Shown piece by piece: positions 1-8,605 of a DNA stretch of 64,000 nt (its first letter is position 1; the number at the start of each line of letters is the position of its first letter). The stretch is from assembly GCA_048265065.1 (NCBI GenBank), contig JBLXCH010000004.1, positions 14,674-78,673 of the forward strand, given 5' to 3'. Position numbers and translations under genes: made by a program. Source of the DNA: Motiliproteus sp048265065 (GTDB lineage Bacteria; Pseudomonadota; Gammaproteobacteria; Pseudomonadales; Balneatricaceae). Under the pieces are notes generated by a model. That model ran no database searches, had not been told where the DNA came from, and saw nothing but the letters and a program-made list of their open reading frames with translations.

Positions 1-749
1 CAACCAGAGTATGAGTTAAGCATTGATACAACAACTGGCATGTCTGCACCACCAATTGCACAAACCATGTGTACACCGAAAGCTAATGCGATCAAGGTCA
101 TCATGATAAGTGGGAACGTTCCGTCACCTGCCGCAGATTGCTCAACGTACATGCCACCGAAGTAGATCGCAGCAATCAACAAGCCAAGGTTTAAGAAGTG
201 ACGACCAGGAAGTTGCATTGGGCTACCGCTGATCTTCGCGCTGAGTTTCAAGTAAGCGCAAACAGAACCAGAGAACGTCATCGCACCGATCAAGATACCA
301 ATGTAGGTTTCTACATCGTGGATCGTTTTCGCAACACCAACTAGTGGGTGGCTTGTGTCCATAGCGTTAGCATAACCAACGAAGACCGCAGCAGCACCAA
401 CTAAGCTGTGAAGGATGGCAACTAGCTCTGGCATTTCTGTCATCGCTACACGTTTTGCAAGGATCCAGCCGATCACGCCGCCTGCAACAATACCTAAGAT
501 CATAATGAACTGGTTATTGTCGACAAAGCCGATGATGGTGAATACCAACGCGATGCCCATACCGAGCATGCCGTAAAAGTTACCGCGTCGTGCTGTTTCC
601 TGATGACCTAAGCCCGAAAGCGCTAGGATGAACAGTGCACTGGCTGCGATGTAAGCAACGGTATAAATTGGATCGATACCGTGTGCTCCAGCAGCGTTTG
701 CTACTGCGGCAGTGGCTTCATTAGCCATAGTAGTAATTTCGTTAGACAT
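1..749 (-). CDS. pntB: NAD(P) transhydrogenase subunit beta, partial (C-terminus off the window)
   Basis: This is the membrane and NADP(H)-binding subunit of the proton-translocating transhydrogenase, which makes NADPH from NADH using the proton gradient. Reading down from an ATG at 749 the frame stays open to the window edge, giving about 249 residues of an expected roughly 460. The visible part is mostly hydrophobic helices. It ends in the conserved stretch GGADMPVVVSMLNSYSGW, which leads into the NADP domain; that domain itself is missing here. It lies 12 bp after pntA on the same strand, so the two are co-transcribed. Confidence 0.93.
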   Translation of the reverse strand, partial: MSNEITTMANEATAAVANAAGAHGIDPIYTVAYIAASALFILALSGLGHQETARRGNFYGMLGMGIALVFTIIGFVDNNQFIMILGIVAGGVIGWILAKRVAMTEMPELVAILHSLVGAAAVFVGYANAMDTSHPLVGVAKTIHDVETYIGILIGAMTFSGSVCAYLKLSAKISGSPMQLPGRHFLNLGLLIAAIYFGGMYVEQSAAGDGTFPLIMMTLIALAFGVHMVCAIGGADMPVVVSMLNSYSG

Positions 750-761
750 TTATATCAGCCC

Positions 762-2303
762 CTATTTTCTAAACATCATCAGCATGCGCTGGGTTACAGC
801 AAAACCACCGACAATGTTGATGCTGGTGATAAAGATGGCTAATGCAGCAAGGAGCATGACGCCAGTACTTTCGTTGGATACCTGTGTAAGTGCACCGATC
901 ACGATGATACTACTGATCGCGTTAGTAACACTCATTAATGGTGTGTGTAGAGAGTGAGATACACCCCAGATCACCATGTAACCAATAAAGCATGAAAGTA
1001 CGAATACGGTCAGGTGACCCATAAACTCTGGTGGAGCTACAGATCCAAGACCGAATAGAACGATACCGCTCAAAACGAGAGGGATCATCCATGCGTATGG
1101 GTTTGGCTTTTTCTCTTCTACAGGAGCAGCAGGTTCAACCTTCGCAGGTTCAACTTTTGGCGCTGCAGAAAGTTTTGGTGGAGGTGGTGGCCAAGAGATT
1201 TCGCCCTCTTTGGTCACTGTCGCGCCACGTACTACTTCATCTTCAAAGTTGTTAACCATTACGCCATCTTTATTTGGCGTCATGTCAGTTAACAAATGAC
1301 GAAGGTTAGTCGAATAGAGTTGGCTTGCTTGTGCCGCTAAACGGCTTGGCAAGTCAGTGTAACCAATAAGCGTTACGCCATGCTTTTGCACAACTTCATT
1401 CTTAACGGTCAATTTACAGTTACCGCCAGCTTCAGCTGCTAGGTCAACAATGACGCTACCAGGCTTCATGACTTTAACCATTTCTTCAGTGATTAGCTCT
1501 GGCGCTTCGCGACCAGGAATCAATGCAGTCGTAATGATGATGTCTACTTCTTCGGCTTGTTCTGCGAAAAGCGCCATTTCAGCTTTAATGAACTCATCGC
1601 TCATCACTTTCGCGTAACCGCCTTCGCCAGCACCGTCGTCATCGCCGTCAAATTCCAACATAAGGAATTCGCCGTCCATTGACTCAACTTGCTCTTTAAC
1701 TTCAGGGCGAGTATCGAAGGCGCGAACGATTGCACCCATAGAACGTGCAGCACCGATAGCAGCTAGACCTGCTACACCAGCACCAATGACCAACACTTTA
1801 GCAGGTGGAACTTTACCCGCAGCAGTAATTTGACCGGTGAAGAAGCGACCAAAATGTTGTGAAGCTTCAACAACCGCGCGATAACCGGCGATGTTAGCCA
1901 TGGAGCTAAGTGCATCCATTTTCTGAGCACGAGAAATACGTGGCACTGCGTCCATAGACATTGCAGTGATACCTTTTTCTTGCATCAGCTTAAGGCGAGC
2001 TTCGTTTTGAGCTGGAGACATAAAGCTGATCAACGTTTGACCGGCCTTCATCCACTCAATGTTTTCATCCGTTGCAGCACGGACCTTCATGATGATATCG
2101 CATGAAGTCCATAACTCTTTCGGATCGCTAATAACATCAACACCGACTTCGGCATAAGACGCGTCGCTGAAGTTAGCTGCTTCACCAGCACCAGCTTCAA
2201 TCGCAAGATCGTAGCCTAGCTTTTGAATCTGCTTGGCGACTTCAGGAGTTAACGCAACGCGCTTTTCTCCTTTGTCTATTTCCTTAGGAATACCAATACG
2301 CAT
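762..2303 (-). CDS. pntA: NAD(P) transhydrogenase subunit alpha
   Basis: This is the NAD(H)-binding subunit of the transhydrogenase. The 513 residues match the fused E. coli-type alpha chain (about 510). The N-terminus MRIGIPKE starts an alanine-dehydrogenase-like region, and an NAD-binding loop VIGAGVAGLAA sits near residue 173. A proline- and lysine-rich linker around 370-400 (PPPPPK, then KVEPAKVEP) joins the soluble part to three or four C-terminal membrane helices. pntB follows after 12 bp. The upstream gap of nearly 700 bp leaves room for a promoter, and an FNR-like dyad lies at 2497-2510. Confidence 0.96.
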   Translation of the reverse strand: MRIGIPKEIDKGEKRVALTPEVAKQIQKLGYDLAIEAGAGEAANFSDASYAEVGVDVISDPKELWTSCDIIMKVRAATDENIEWMKAGQTLISFMSPAQNEARLKLMQEKGITAMSMDAVPRISRAQKMDALSSMANIAGYRAVVEASQHFGRFFTGQITAAGKVPPAKVLVIGAGVAGLAAIGAARSMGAIVRAFDTRPEVKEQVESMDGEFLMLEFDGDDDGAGEGGYAKVMSDEFIKAEMALFAEQAEEVDIIITTALIPGREAPELITEEMVKVMKPGSVIVDLAAEAGGNCKLTVKNEVVQKHGVTLIGYTDLPSRLAAQASQLYSTNLRHLLTDMTPNKDGVMVNNFEDEVVRGATVTKEGEISWPPPPPKLSAAPKVEPAKVEPAAPVEEKKPNPYAWMIPLVLSGIVLFGLGSVAPPEFMGHLTVFVLSCFIGYMVIWGVSHSLHTPLMSVTNAISSIIVIGALTQVSNESTGVMLLAALAIFITSINIVGGFAVTQRMLMMFRK

Positions 2304-2995
2304 AACTAAAGTTCTCTTTGTGGATAGGTTGGACGTAAGACGGCAGCAACTAATCAGACAGCAAATGAGCTGCCCAGAAAGTTGTTGGAAGCCATACGGT
2401 TTCCCATCACTGGTTCTAACTTAATGAATTTAAATGGAAATCTTAAAAATCTGTTAGACAGTTGGTCTAAAACGGCCCAATAAACTACCAATGAGATTGA
2501 TAAAAGTCAATGTAATCAACCTAAAAGAGCAGGGGATCAAGCGCTGAGTTTGTTCGTTAAAAGCAATTCGAGACGGTAAAAAATCCCCTTTTCTGTGTAG
2601 CATTGAGGTCCAAAATAGTGGCGCCTGCACACATTATATATGGACTGATTAGCGTGAAAGTTAATATTGTTAGTGTTTGGGCAAGCAACCGTCGCCATAA
2701 TATTTCAGTGATAAATCTATTGAGTCGCTTGGCGCTCAAATTAAGTAGGGAGGTTTGTTAGGTAACCTTTGTAAGTAGGCTTACGCATCAATGATTTTAT
2801 TTCCTGGCAAGCTTTCCGTGTTAATTAAGCATGGGTCTGCCAGCGTTTCTCATTAATCACCTTAGGCTCCAAGTCAAAAAGAATATATTATCTGCAGCCA
2901 GGTGGCTGAATTGGCTGTAGGAATAGTAAGGGCTAGCGGTAGTTTGGCGCGTAAAGCCTCAAGACACTTATTATAAACCACTCGAGAATGTACTC
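2304..2995. other. Intergenic region, no convincing gene
   Basis: These 692 bp separate the divergent pntA and spermidine-synthase-like genes. A 60-codon minus-strand frame at 2557-2739 has no recognisable domain and is not called. The left part should hold the pntA promoter. I see no tRNA or strong terminator. A weak GC-rich hairpin around 2893-2906 has no T-run. Confidence 0.5.
2497..2510. promoter_or_regulatory. FNR/ANR-like dyad upstream of pntA (candidate)
   Basis: The sequence TTGATAAAAGTCAA differs by one base from the FNR/ANR consensus TTGAT-N4-ATCAA. It lies 194 bp upstream of the pntA start, far enough for a leader of ordinary length. It was found by eye only, and one such match in AT-rich intergenic DNA can occur by chance. 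Confidence 0.3.
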
Positions 2996-3784
2996 TTGTT
3001 TAAACATATTCCGCAGGATCAGCCATTACCAACACCCGCGTTGGCTCAAGAAATTTATCGCTGCTACGATGAATTCGGCGTGATTAGGGTATTGGAGGAT
3101 AACTGTTTTCGTTATCTCGCTTTCGGCGACGGAGGAGAGCAAAGCTGTATCCGAATTGATACACCTACAGGCTTAGTGCACAACTACATAAAAGTCATGC
3201 TTATGGGGATGTGCTTTTTGCCGCAGGCTGCTCATTGTACGGTTATTGGTGTCGGTGCCGGATCTCTGGTTACTGGGCTTCAACAGTTTAATAATGCTTT
3301 GCTCATACAAGCGGTGGAACTACGAGCTGAAGTTCTCTGTGTTGCCAAGAAGTGGTTCAAGTTTAATCCGTCCGAGCAAGTTTCCGTTGTTATCTGTGAT
3401 GCATTTGGCTATCTATGCTCATCGCCTGCGATGACCGATGTGCTTTTTATTGATATTTATAATGATGATGGAATAGATGATGGCGTCAGTGATTATGAGT
3501 TTGTTGCTGATTGTTATGACGCGCTTAATGAAGGCGGGTTATTAGTCATGAATTTATGGAAAGAGTCAGGAGGTATTCACCGGCGTGTGCTCAAAAATAT
3601 CCGACGTTATTTCTCACAAAATGTGAAAACTGTCACATTGGATGATGGCAATATTATCGTCTTTGCTAAAAAGTCGGGCGCAAAAATGCATTGCTTAAAA
3701 GGTGTGGAGAAGCTTGAACGTCTCAGTTTAATATCAACATTTAGTCCAGCGGATTTTGAATCCGCATTACAGGATTACCGGTAG
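2996..3784 (+). CDS. Spermidine-synthase-like methyltransferase-fold protein
   Basis: The 262 residues have the Rossmann core of the spermidine synthase/SpeE family. The loop VIGVGAGSLVTGL near residue 85 is the nucleotide-binding motif I. VLFIDIYNDD near 155 and a NEGGLLVMNLW strand near 180 follow in the usual order. The N-terminal tetramerisation part is short, and no speD or other polyamine gene is nearby, so true aminopropyltransferase activity is uncertain. Many such stand-alone proteins are annotated only as spermidine-synthase-like. The start is a TTG at 2996; the ATG at 2988 is in another frame. Confidence 0.7.
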   Translation: MFKHIPQDQPLPTPALAQEIYRCYDEFGVIRVLEDNCFRYLAFGDGGEQSCIRIDTPTGLVHNYIKVMLMGMCFLPQAAHCTVIGVGAGSLVTGLQQFNNALLIQAVELRAEVLCVAKKWFKFNPSEQVSVVICDAFGYLCSSPAMTDVLFIDIYNDDGIDDGVSDYEFVADCYDALNEGGLLVMNLWKESGGIHRRVLKNIRRYFSQNVKTVTLDDGNIIVFAKKSGAKMHCLKGVEKLERLSLISTFSPADFESALQDYR

Positions 3785-3830
3785 TTTGCAGGTTATCGTT
3801 TTCTTTTTTCTTTTTATAAGCAGCGGTAAG

Positions 3831-3854
3831 AAAAATGCCGGCGAAATGCCGGCA
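3831..3854 (-). terminator. Rho-independent terminator for the unknown gene at 3881-4297
   Basis: TGCCGGC (3836-3842) and GCCGGCA (3848-3854) form a 7-bp GC-rich stem with a 5-nt loop. On the minus strand it is followed by a run of five T, just past the stop codon at 3881. Confidence 0.75.
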
Positions 3855-3880
3855 AATAAAGCGACGACCTACAATAAATG

Positions 3881-4297
3881 TTAACCAGTAGCACTCATTG
3901 AATCGGATGTGCGGCGTTTAAAACCAAGTACATGACGAGAGCGTAGGTGCCTGAGTAATTTGACTCTATAGACAGAACCGTCAAGGCTCATCGCTTGTTT
4001 GGATCTGACTATTTCCCATTCTTCAAACTGACATTCATTTTTAAGGCGATGTTTGAAAGCATCAATGAAATTGGTGTGCTTTTCGATATCATCAGTGTTG
4101 ACGACACCTTTCATCAATAAGATTTCATCTGAAGCATTACAGTGGACTCTGGATTCAGCAAATTCAAACAGTGTGTCAGCGTAGCGGGGTTCAAAGCCGA
4201 CGGGAATGTCGTACATACTTTTACGGCAGGTGGCTAATGTCAGCTCATCTGCTGAGTTTTTAGTGACAAGTACGTAGGTGGTTACGTTCATGCTCAT
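3881..4297 (-). CDS. Hypothetical protein, unrecognised
   Basis: This is a 138-residue soluble protein that I do not recognise. It has no signal peptide or membrane segment. A beta-rich start (MNVTTYVLVT) is followed by mixed alpha/beta sequence. The C-terminus is basic (about residues 113-130, RHLRSRHVLGFKRR), which might contact nucleic acid, but that is speculation. It is a single-gene unit with its own terminator at 3831-3854. The start could also be the second Met at residue 3. Confidence 0.6.
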   Translation of the reverse strand: MSMNVTTYVLVTKNSADELTLATCRKSMYDIPVGFEPRYADTLFEFAESRVHCNASDEILLMKGVVNTDDIEKHTNFIDAFKHRLKNECQFEEWEIVRSKQAMSLDGSVYRVKLLRHLRSRHVLGFKRRTSDSMSATG

Positions 4298-4481
4298 ACT
4301 CCTTGTCTTATACGGGTAACTGCATCCAGCAATTACAGATGTCTTCAGTATTGTATAAGTATGGGCGTAATGAGAGAAAATGGTAGGCGAGTTGGCTGAA
4401 AATTAATCAACGAACAATAGTAATCAATGTGTATAAATACAGTTGATAAATAACGGCGAGGAGCTACCCCGCCATGTAGTG

Positions 4482-4931
4482 TTAGCTAAGCACGTATTCG
4501 AAAATCTCAGCCACTTGCTCTGGCGTTCGGCACACTGCATTGGCCGCCGCGTCAACTTCTTTAAGCGGGTGGTTTACGTCTTCATCATGAATAATGATCA
4601 GCGATTTATCTAACGCCGCAGCAAAACCTGCGTCGAAAGCTGCATTCCACTGCTTGTATTGAGCACCAAAACGAACAACGACAACATCAGCGTCGAGGAT
4701 GAGGTTTTTGGTACGGATGCCATTTAAGTTAGCGCCCATACGGTCTTCCCAAAAACGGTTTGGTTCTTCCCCAAGGATGTTGACTGCACATTTGTCGCTG
4801 GCTTCGTGATCAGTGACTGGACTTGTGAAAATAATTGGCAATTCTTTTTCTTGGCAGCTGGCGATAATGCGCTCACGCCAGTCAGTGTGAATTTCACCTG
4901 ATAGGTATACGACCCATTCTTTGTGATGCAT
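4482..4931 (-). CDS. YtoQ family protein
   Basis: The 149 residues match the YtoQ family in length and sequence. They open with WVVYLSGEIHTDWR and contain FTSPVTDHEASD, FWEDRMGANLNGIRT and LDADVVVVRFG. The family has a fold like nucleoside 2-deoxyribosyltransferases; its reaction is not established to my knowledge. It stands alone, with a 184-bp gap upstream of the next minus-strand gene region and no clear partner. Confidence 0.8.
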   Translation of the reverse strand: MHHKEWVVYLSGEIHTDWRERIIASCQEKELPIIFTSPVTDHEASDKCAVNILGEEPNRFWEDRMGANLNGIRTKNLILDADVVVVRFGAQYKQWNAAFDAGFAAALDKSLIIIHDEDVNHPLKEVDAAANAVCRTPEQVAEIFEYVLS

Positions 4932-5105
4932 TTTGAAATCTCTCTATCTTTGTTTCTTAGTTACTAAATTCTGGATTACGAATTCATTCGGGCGGCATTG
5001 TAGCTGGAAATCAGATGTTTTTCAGGCGATTGTTCAAAAGTTAGTAAAAGGTCAGGGACTTGTCATGCCTAACCTTTGTGAAAAAATCTCAGAAAGCCCT
5101 TGTCA

Positions 5106-5570
5106 TTAAGGTTTGTTAAAAAACTTGCGGCCCAACAAATGATCGACTGAAAGTTTGCCGGGACCGAGTAACGCGACCATCAGTAACATGAACCCCCATA
5201 GCTGGTGGTCGTAAAATCCGCCATCCCAAATAGCTGGATAGGAAATTACGGCAATAATATTAAAGAGAAATAAAACGGCAGCGGCAGGTCGGCCAAGTAG
5301 ACCTAACGCTAATAATGGGGGCAATAGTAATTCTGTCGCTGTCCCCATGTATGCTGCAAGCTCAAAAGGTAATAGCGGGACGTTATATTCATATTCAAAC
5401 AAAAATAAGGTGCTTTCCCAGTTGGCTATTTTTGCTTGTCCCGCTTTGAAAAAGGCCCAAGCGACAGTTAATCGAGCTAACAATAGAGCAAGAGGTAACA
5501 AAAAACGCTCTGCTTGGTGACTGAGGCATTGATATAGGTTGACGATTTTGCATGCGGCGTTCTTATTCAT
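5106..5570 (-). CDS. DoxX family membrane protein of the bufferin operon
   Basis: This is a four-helix DoxX-type membrane protein. LARLTVAWAFFKAGQAKI near the N-terminus is the typical first helix and its polar edge. The ATG at 5570 gives 154 residues and is chosen because AAGGAG sits 8 bases before it. The frame is open to 5606 without a better site. It overlaps the end of bufC by 8 bp, so it is translationally coupled. DoxX proteins are frequent members of bufferin and other MNIO clusters, where a role in quinone-linked redox at the membrane is suspected but unproven. Confidence 0.88.
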   Translation of the reverse strand: MNKNAACKIVNLYQCLSHQAERFLLPLALLLARLTVAWAFFKAGQAKIANWESTLFLFEYEYNVPLLPFELAAYMGTATELLLPPLLALGLLGRPAAAVLFLFNIIAVISYPAIWDGGFYDHQLWGFMLLMVALLGPGKLSVDHLLGRKFFNKP

Positions 5571-6342
5571 AGGGTGACTCCTTCGCTTCATCGATAAAGC
5601 TGACAATAATGCGTTGTTGAATCCACAATTCTAAATAGACAGAAGCAGCTTCAGCGGTTGTTTCGGTCGTAGTTATTTGGGTAATGGTGCGCTGGTTTTC
5701 TAAAGCACCCAGTAATGCGGCTTGAGCTTCTGTGATTATTTCCATGGCAACGCTGTGATCAGGCTCTAGCCGGAAGAGCACAGTTTCTTGGGCCGTAAGG
5801 TCAATATTTTCAAAATCATTGTTGGTGACACCGCGCCAAATGGAGAGAGCTGCGCTGTTAAAGCGCTGCCACGCCATATTACGGTTAAGTGCGAAAACAA
5901 TGTTCTCTTGCTCTATTGGGTTGAGTGTTTGTAAGTGCTCAAAAGGAAAAGGCTCAAAACGTTGAAACCGTCGATTACCTAAGCGATCTAGCTGCCACTC
6001 CAGAGCGGCTACATCTGTCAGGTAAGGCACTGTTGCAGCCGCTTCAAAGTTCGCAATAAAAAGGGGAAGATGTTGTCCGTAATGATCAAGCTGTGGGGAT
6101 TTTGGCGGATTTGAGTCAATGTAGACGGAGGCAATGTGTGAGAAAAAATCATCGCCAACTAGTGCTAATGTAACGGGAAAAACAGCTTCTAAGTATTCTG
6201 TTAGGCTGACTCGGTAATTGTTTTTGTACACTTGGAGTAATTGCTCCATAGGCGCTGGCCCGATTAAGGCGTCATCAATAAAAGGGGTTGGACTTCCATT
6301 GATCGCCTCGGCGAATTGGCGCTGAAATTGGTCCGTATTCAT
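5563..6342 (-). CDS. bufC: BufC/HvfC-type MNIO partner protein (DUF2063)
   Basis: This is the putative DNA-binding domain / DUF2063 protein that acts as partner and precursor-recruiting subunit of MNIO enzymes. It begins MNTDQFQRQFAEAI, and the family hallmark VYKNNYRVSLTEYLEAVFPV lies near residues 35-55. The ATG at 6342 shares the four bases ATGA with the stop of the upstream enzyme gene, which fixes the start at 259 codons. A frame extending to 6441 is only the read-through of bufB DNA. It works with BufB on the precursor encoded two genes upstream. Confidence 0.88.
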   Translation of the reverse strand: MNTDQFQRQFAEAINGSPTPFIDDALIGPAPMEQLLQVYKNNYRVSLTEYLEAVFPVTLALVGDDFFSHIASVYIDSNPPKSPQLDHYGQHLPLFIANFEAAATVPYLTDVAALEWQLDRLGNRRFQRFEPFPFEHLQTLNPIEQENIVFALNRNMAWQRFNSAALSIWRGVTNNDFENIDLTAQETVLFRLEPDHSVAMEIITEAQAALLGALENQRTITQITTTETTAEAASVYLELWIQQRIIVSFIDEAKESPYE

Positions 6343-7193
6343 GCCTGTACCTGCAATGGATCGCTGCTGCGGGATTGCCGTGTTTTGGCTTTGTCTGCCT
6401 CGTCCATCAGTACACTTAAATCTGGAATATCGGTATCCCACTCAATCAGCGCAGGGGCTTCTGAGTATTGGCGAAAATGCTCAAATAACCTCCATACGGG
6501 GTCGCAGACACGTGAGCCATGGGTGTCGATGAGTATTTCACCGTTCTCTAATGGTTTGCGGGTAAAGCCGGCTAAATGGATTTCACTCACAGCGCGATGA
6601 TTAATTTCTTGCAGGTAAGTTTCTGCGCTGTAACCGAGATTAACGCTGTTGACGTAAATATTGTTGAGGTCGAGCAATAGCTGGCAGCCAGTCCGTTCTT
6701 GCAGTGTATTGAGGAATGCCCATTCAGTGTAATCGGCCTCAGCGGCTAGCAGGTAGGTTGTTGGGTTCTCAATGAGAATAGGCTGCTGTAGCGTGTCCTG
6801 TACCTGAGATACCTTGGCTGAAAATAAATCGAGCATTTCCTTGCTGTAAGGAATCGGTAGCAAGTCATTGAAGTATTGAGCGTTGTAGCTGCTCCAGCTG
6901 AGGTGCTCGGAAACTAAACTCGGCTGATAATGGTTAATGAGGCTTTTAATACGCTGTAAATGATGACGGTTAATTGGATCGACTGATCCTAAAGAGAGAC
7001 CAACCCCGTGAAATGAAAGGGGGTAATATTGAGCAATTTCATCCAAACATTCACGAGAAAAACTATTTGGATCAAGGAAGTTTTCGCTATGGATTTCTAG
7101 CCAATCGATGTCAGGTCGTTGTTCGATAACTTGTCGATAATGCGGTGATCGAAGACCTATTCCGATTTGTTTGGCTTGAATACTCAGTTCCAT
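6339..7193 (-). CDS. bufB: BufB-type multinuclear non-heme iron oxidase (DUF692, MNIO)
   Basis: This is a TIM-barrel enzyme of the MNIO family that modifies cysteines of a ribosomal precursor peptide. In bufferin systems the product is reported to be thiooxazole. The 284 residues carry the expected metal-ligand motifs in order: EIHSENF near 33-39, FHGVGLSLG near 60, SEHLSWS near 94, IENPTTY near 140, LLLDLNNIYVNS near 172, EIHLAGF near 203, DTHGSRV near 222 and IEWDTDIP near 248. AAAGGAA stands 7 bases before the ATG. It is followed by bufC with an ATGA overlap and preceded by the precursor gene. Confidence 0.93.
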   Translation of the reverse strand: MELSIQAKQIGIGLRSPHYRQVIEQRPDIDWLEIHSENFLDPNSFSRECLDEIAQYYPLSFHGVGLSLGSVDPINRHHLQRIKSLINHYQPSLVSEHLSWSSYNAQYFNDLLPIPYSKEMLDLFSAKVSQVQDTLQQPILIENPTTYLLAAEADYTEWAFLNTLQERTGCQLLLDLNNIYVNSVNLGYSAETYLQEINHRAVSEIHLAGFTRKPLENGEILIDTHGSRVCDPVWRLFEHFRQYSEAPALIEWDTDIPDLSVLMDEADKAKTRQSRSSDPLQVQA

Positions 7194-7274
7194 CGTCGCT
7201 TTCCTTTAAGGTTGGGTTGGCCGGTGCGGTTGCACCGAACCTACCCAGATGTAATACCAATGGTATAAACGTGC

Positions 7275-7532
7275 TTACATCTTTGCTGTTAAGCTACCGC
7301 CAGCAAGCTTTTCACACAGACCTTTAGGTAGTGCTACAAATGCATCACCTTGAGCGTCTTTCTTTGCAGTACCAGCACAAGAGCTGTTCTTCGTTGCGCA
7401 ATCATTGTGGCCTGCTTTAGCAACGCCATAGCACTTCTCTTTTTCAGCAGCCATTGCTGGAGTAGCAACAGTTGCACCAAGAGCAATGATTCCAGAGATA
7501 GCAGCAGCGGCAGCGATGTGGTTCTTTTTCAT
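7275..7532 (-). CDS. bufA1: Bufferin-type RiPP precursor (DUF2282, BufA1-like)
   Basis: This is the 85-residue precursor of a copper-buffering RiPP. A signal peptide (MKKNHIAAAAAISG onward) ends at about residue 28 with the site TPAMA/AEKEK. The mature part has the family pattern KCYGVAKAGHNDC, then SSCAG and PKGLCEK, giving four cysteines at residues 34, 45, 52 and 73. The ATG at 7532 is chosen because AGGTG lies 6 bases upstream; a GTG at 7541 would add three residues. bufB and bufC follow. It is probably exported to the periplasm after modification. Confidence 0.92.
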   Translation of the reverse strand: MKKNHIAAAAAISGIIALGATVATPAMAAEKEKCYGVAKAGHNDCATKNSSCAGTAKKDAQGDAFVALPKGLCEKLAGGSLTAKM

Positions 7533-7778
7533 TGTGTTCACCTATTACGTTGTGTGGGTTTGTTATGGCGCTTTGTTGCGCTCAGTAACTTATACGTGGT
7601 GGTTTTCTAGGTAGATTCAGAAAACAGTGTTTTTTATTATTTATTGCTAAATAAGCCTAGCTTAATTCAAGCGAACTGCTTGCCTATTGGCGGCGAGTGA
7701 GTTCTAGGTGGAAGCATTAGGTAATGAGCGCAGCTGATATGCGTACATGAATAAGCTTGGTGGAAGCGGATAATAGAG

Positions 7779-7856
7779 GTGAGTAGTAAGAGTGAGTAGT
7801 AAGAGTGAGTAGTAAGAGCGAGTAGTAAGAGTGAGTAGTAAGGGTGAACAGTAGAA
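7779..7856. repeat. Six-copy 13-bp tandem repeat
   Basis: The unit GTGAGTAGTAAGA is repeated with exact 13-bp spacing: three identical copies, then copies with one change, one change and several changes. There are no spacers, so it is not a CRISPR array. It sits between the anti-sigma gene terminator and the bufferin promoter region. It probably arose by slippage. Confidence 0.9.
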
Positions 7857-7865
7857 ACAGGCAAT

Positions 7866-7892
7866 AAAAAGCCCAGCTTAACTGGGCTTTTT
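7866..7892. terminator. Bidirectional-looking terminator after the sigma/anti-sigma genes
   Basis: GCCCAG (7871-7876) and CTGGGC (7882-7887) form a stem with loop CTTAA, flanked by five A on one side and five T on the other. On the minus strand it ends the transcript of the anti-sigma gene 27 bp after its stop, separating it from the bufferin operon. Confidence 0.88.
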
Positions 7893-7918
7893 GGAAAGCT
7901 TGCTAAATAGGTAGACGG

Positions 7919-8605
7919 TTAGAAGCGTATCCGCTTCCACTCTGTCCTATCGGATACTGGCCCCATTTGGTTTCCGCTTGGTGCACCTTCTGGACCTTCC
8001 ATAGTGACAACGATTTCACTTTCCATGAGTTTTTTCTTCCACTCAGGCTTAAGTTTCATTGTCCGTGTGACATTATCTCCGCCTGGCAAGAAGCCGAGGC
8101 TGATGGGTTCTTTTCCATCAATCATTAGCCAAGCTTCATAGACGGTGTTTTCAGGCATCTTTACCTCTTTGAGGCAGGTAATAGTTAGCTCCTCTTCTTT
8201 TAAGGAGGCGTTCATTACCCAGCCAGGGTCTTCTTTCTCATCTTTGATGAGTTGTACGTACATGTTGTCTGGTGTACTGAAAGGCTGGAACATCACGCCA
8301 ATCGCTAATAAAAAGGCAAAAGACATTGCTGCCAGCGGCTGCCAGCTGAACCATGACCACTGGGGCTTAGGTTTAGTTGCTTTCTTAATAGTCGACCAAA
8401 CGTGAGCAGGTGGCGAAACAGGAGTTAGACTTTCGTTAAGAACGTCTAGGTGCTCACGCCATTGTGCGACTTCATCTTGAGCATCTTGGCTAACCGCCAA
8501 CAAAGACTCAAAACGTGCTTTTTCAGTTTTGTCTAGAGTCCCCAGTACGTACTCTGCAGCCATTTGGTTACGCTGGTCTGGGTCGCTCAAATCGAACTCA
8601 TGCAT
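7919..8605 (-). CDS. RskA-type anti-sigma factor
   Basis: This is a membrane-bound anti-sigma factor of the RskA/ChrR-like group. The cytoplasmic N-terminal zinc-finger-like helix region carries the family signature AAEYVLGTLDKTEKARF (about residues 16-32). One membrane helix lies near 85-105 (AAMSFAFLLAIGVMF), followed by the periplasmic RskA C-domain with TVYEAWLMIDG and SLGFLPGG. It overlaps the sigma gene by 19 bp, as is normal for a sigma/anti-sigma pair. It would hold the sigma factor at the membrane until a periplasmic signal arrives. Confidence 0.9.
   Translation of the reverse strand: MHEFDLSDPDQRNQMAAEYVLGTLDKTEKARFESLLAVSQDAQDEVAQWREHLDVLNESLTPVSPPAHVWSTIKKATKPKPQWSWFSWQPLAAMSFAFLLAIGVMFQPFSTPDNMYVQLIKDEKEDPGWVMNASLKEEELTITCLKEVKMPENTVYEAWLMIDGKEPISLGFLPGGDNVTRTMKLKPEWKKKLMESEIVVTMEGPEGAPSGNQMGPVSDRTEWKRIRF

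Larger units (their letters stand above)
7533..7918. other. Intergenic region between anti-sigma gene and bufferin operon
   Basis: About 390 bp hold the bufferin promoter side, a 13-bp tandem array and a terminator (both listed separately). A minus-strand frame at 7667-7864 is a translation of the tandem repeats and is not called. I could not define a promoter shared with the sigma gene by eye. Confidence 0.6.

Noticed and set aside
2557..2739. 60-codon minus-strand frame in the pntA upstream gap
   Set aside because: No family features, no clear ribosome site, and composition like the surrounding intergenic DNA.
7779..7856. Possible CRISPR array
   Set aside because: The 13-bp units are contiguous without spacers, and there are no cas genes in the window.
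7667..7864. 65-codon minus-strand frame with repeated YYSLLLL
   Set aside because: It is a translation of the 13-bp tandem array plus flanking DNA, with no ribosome site.
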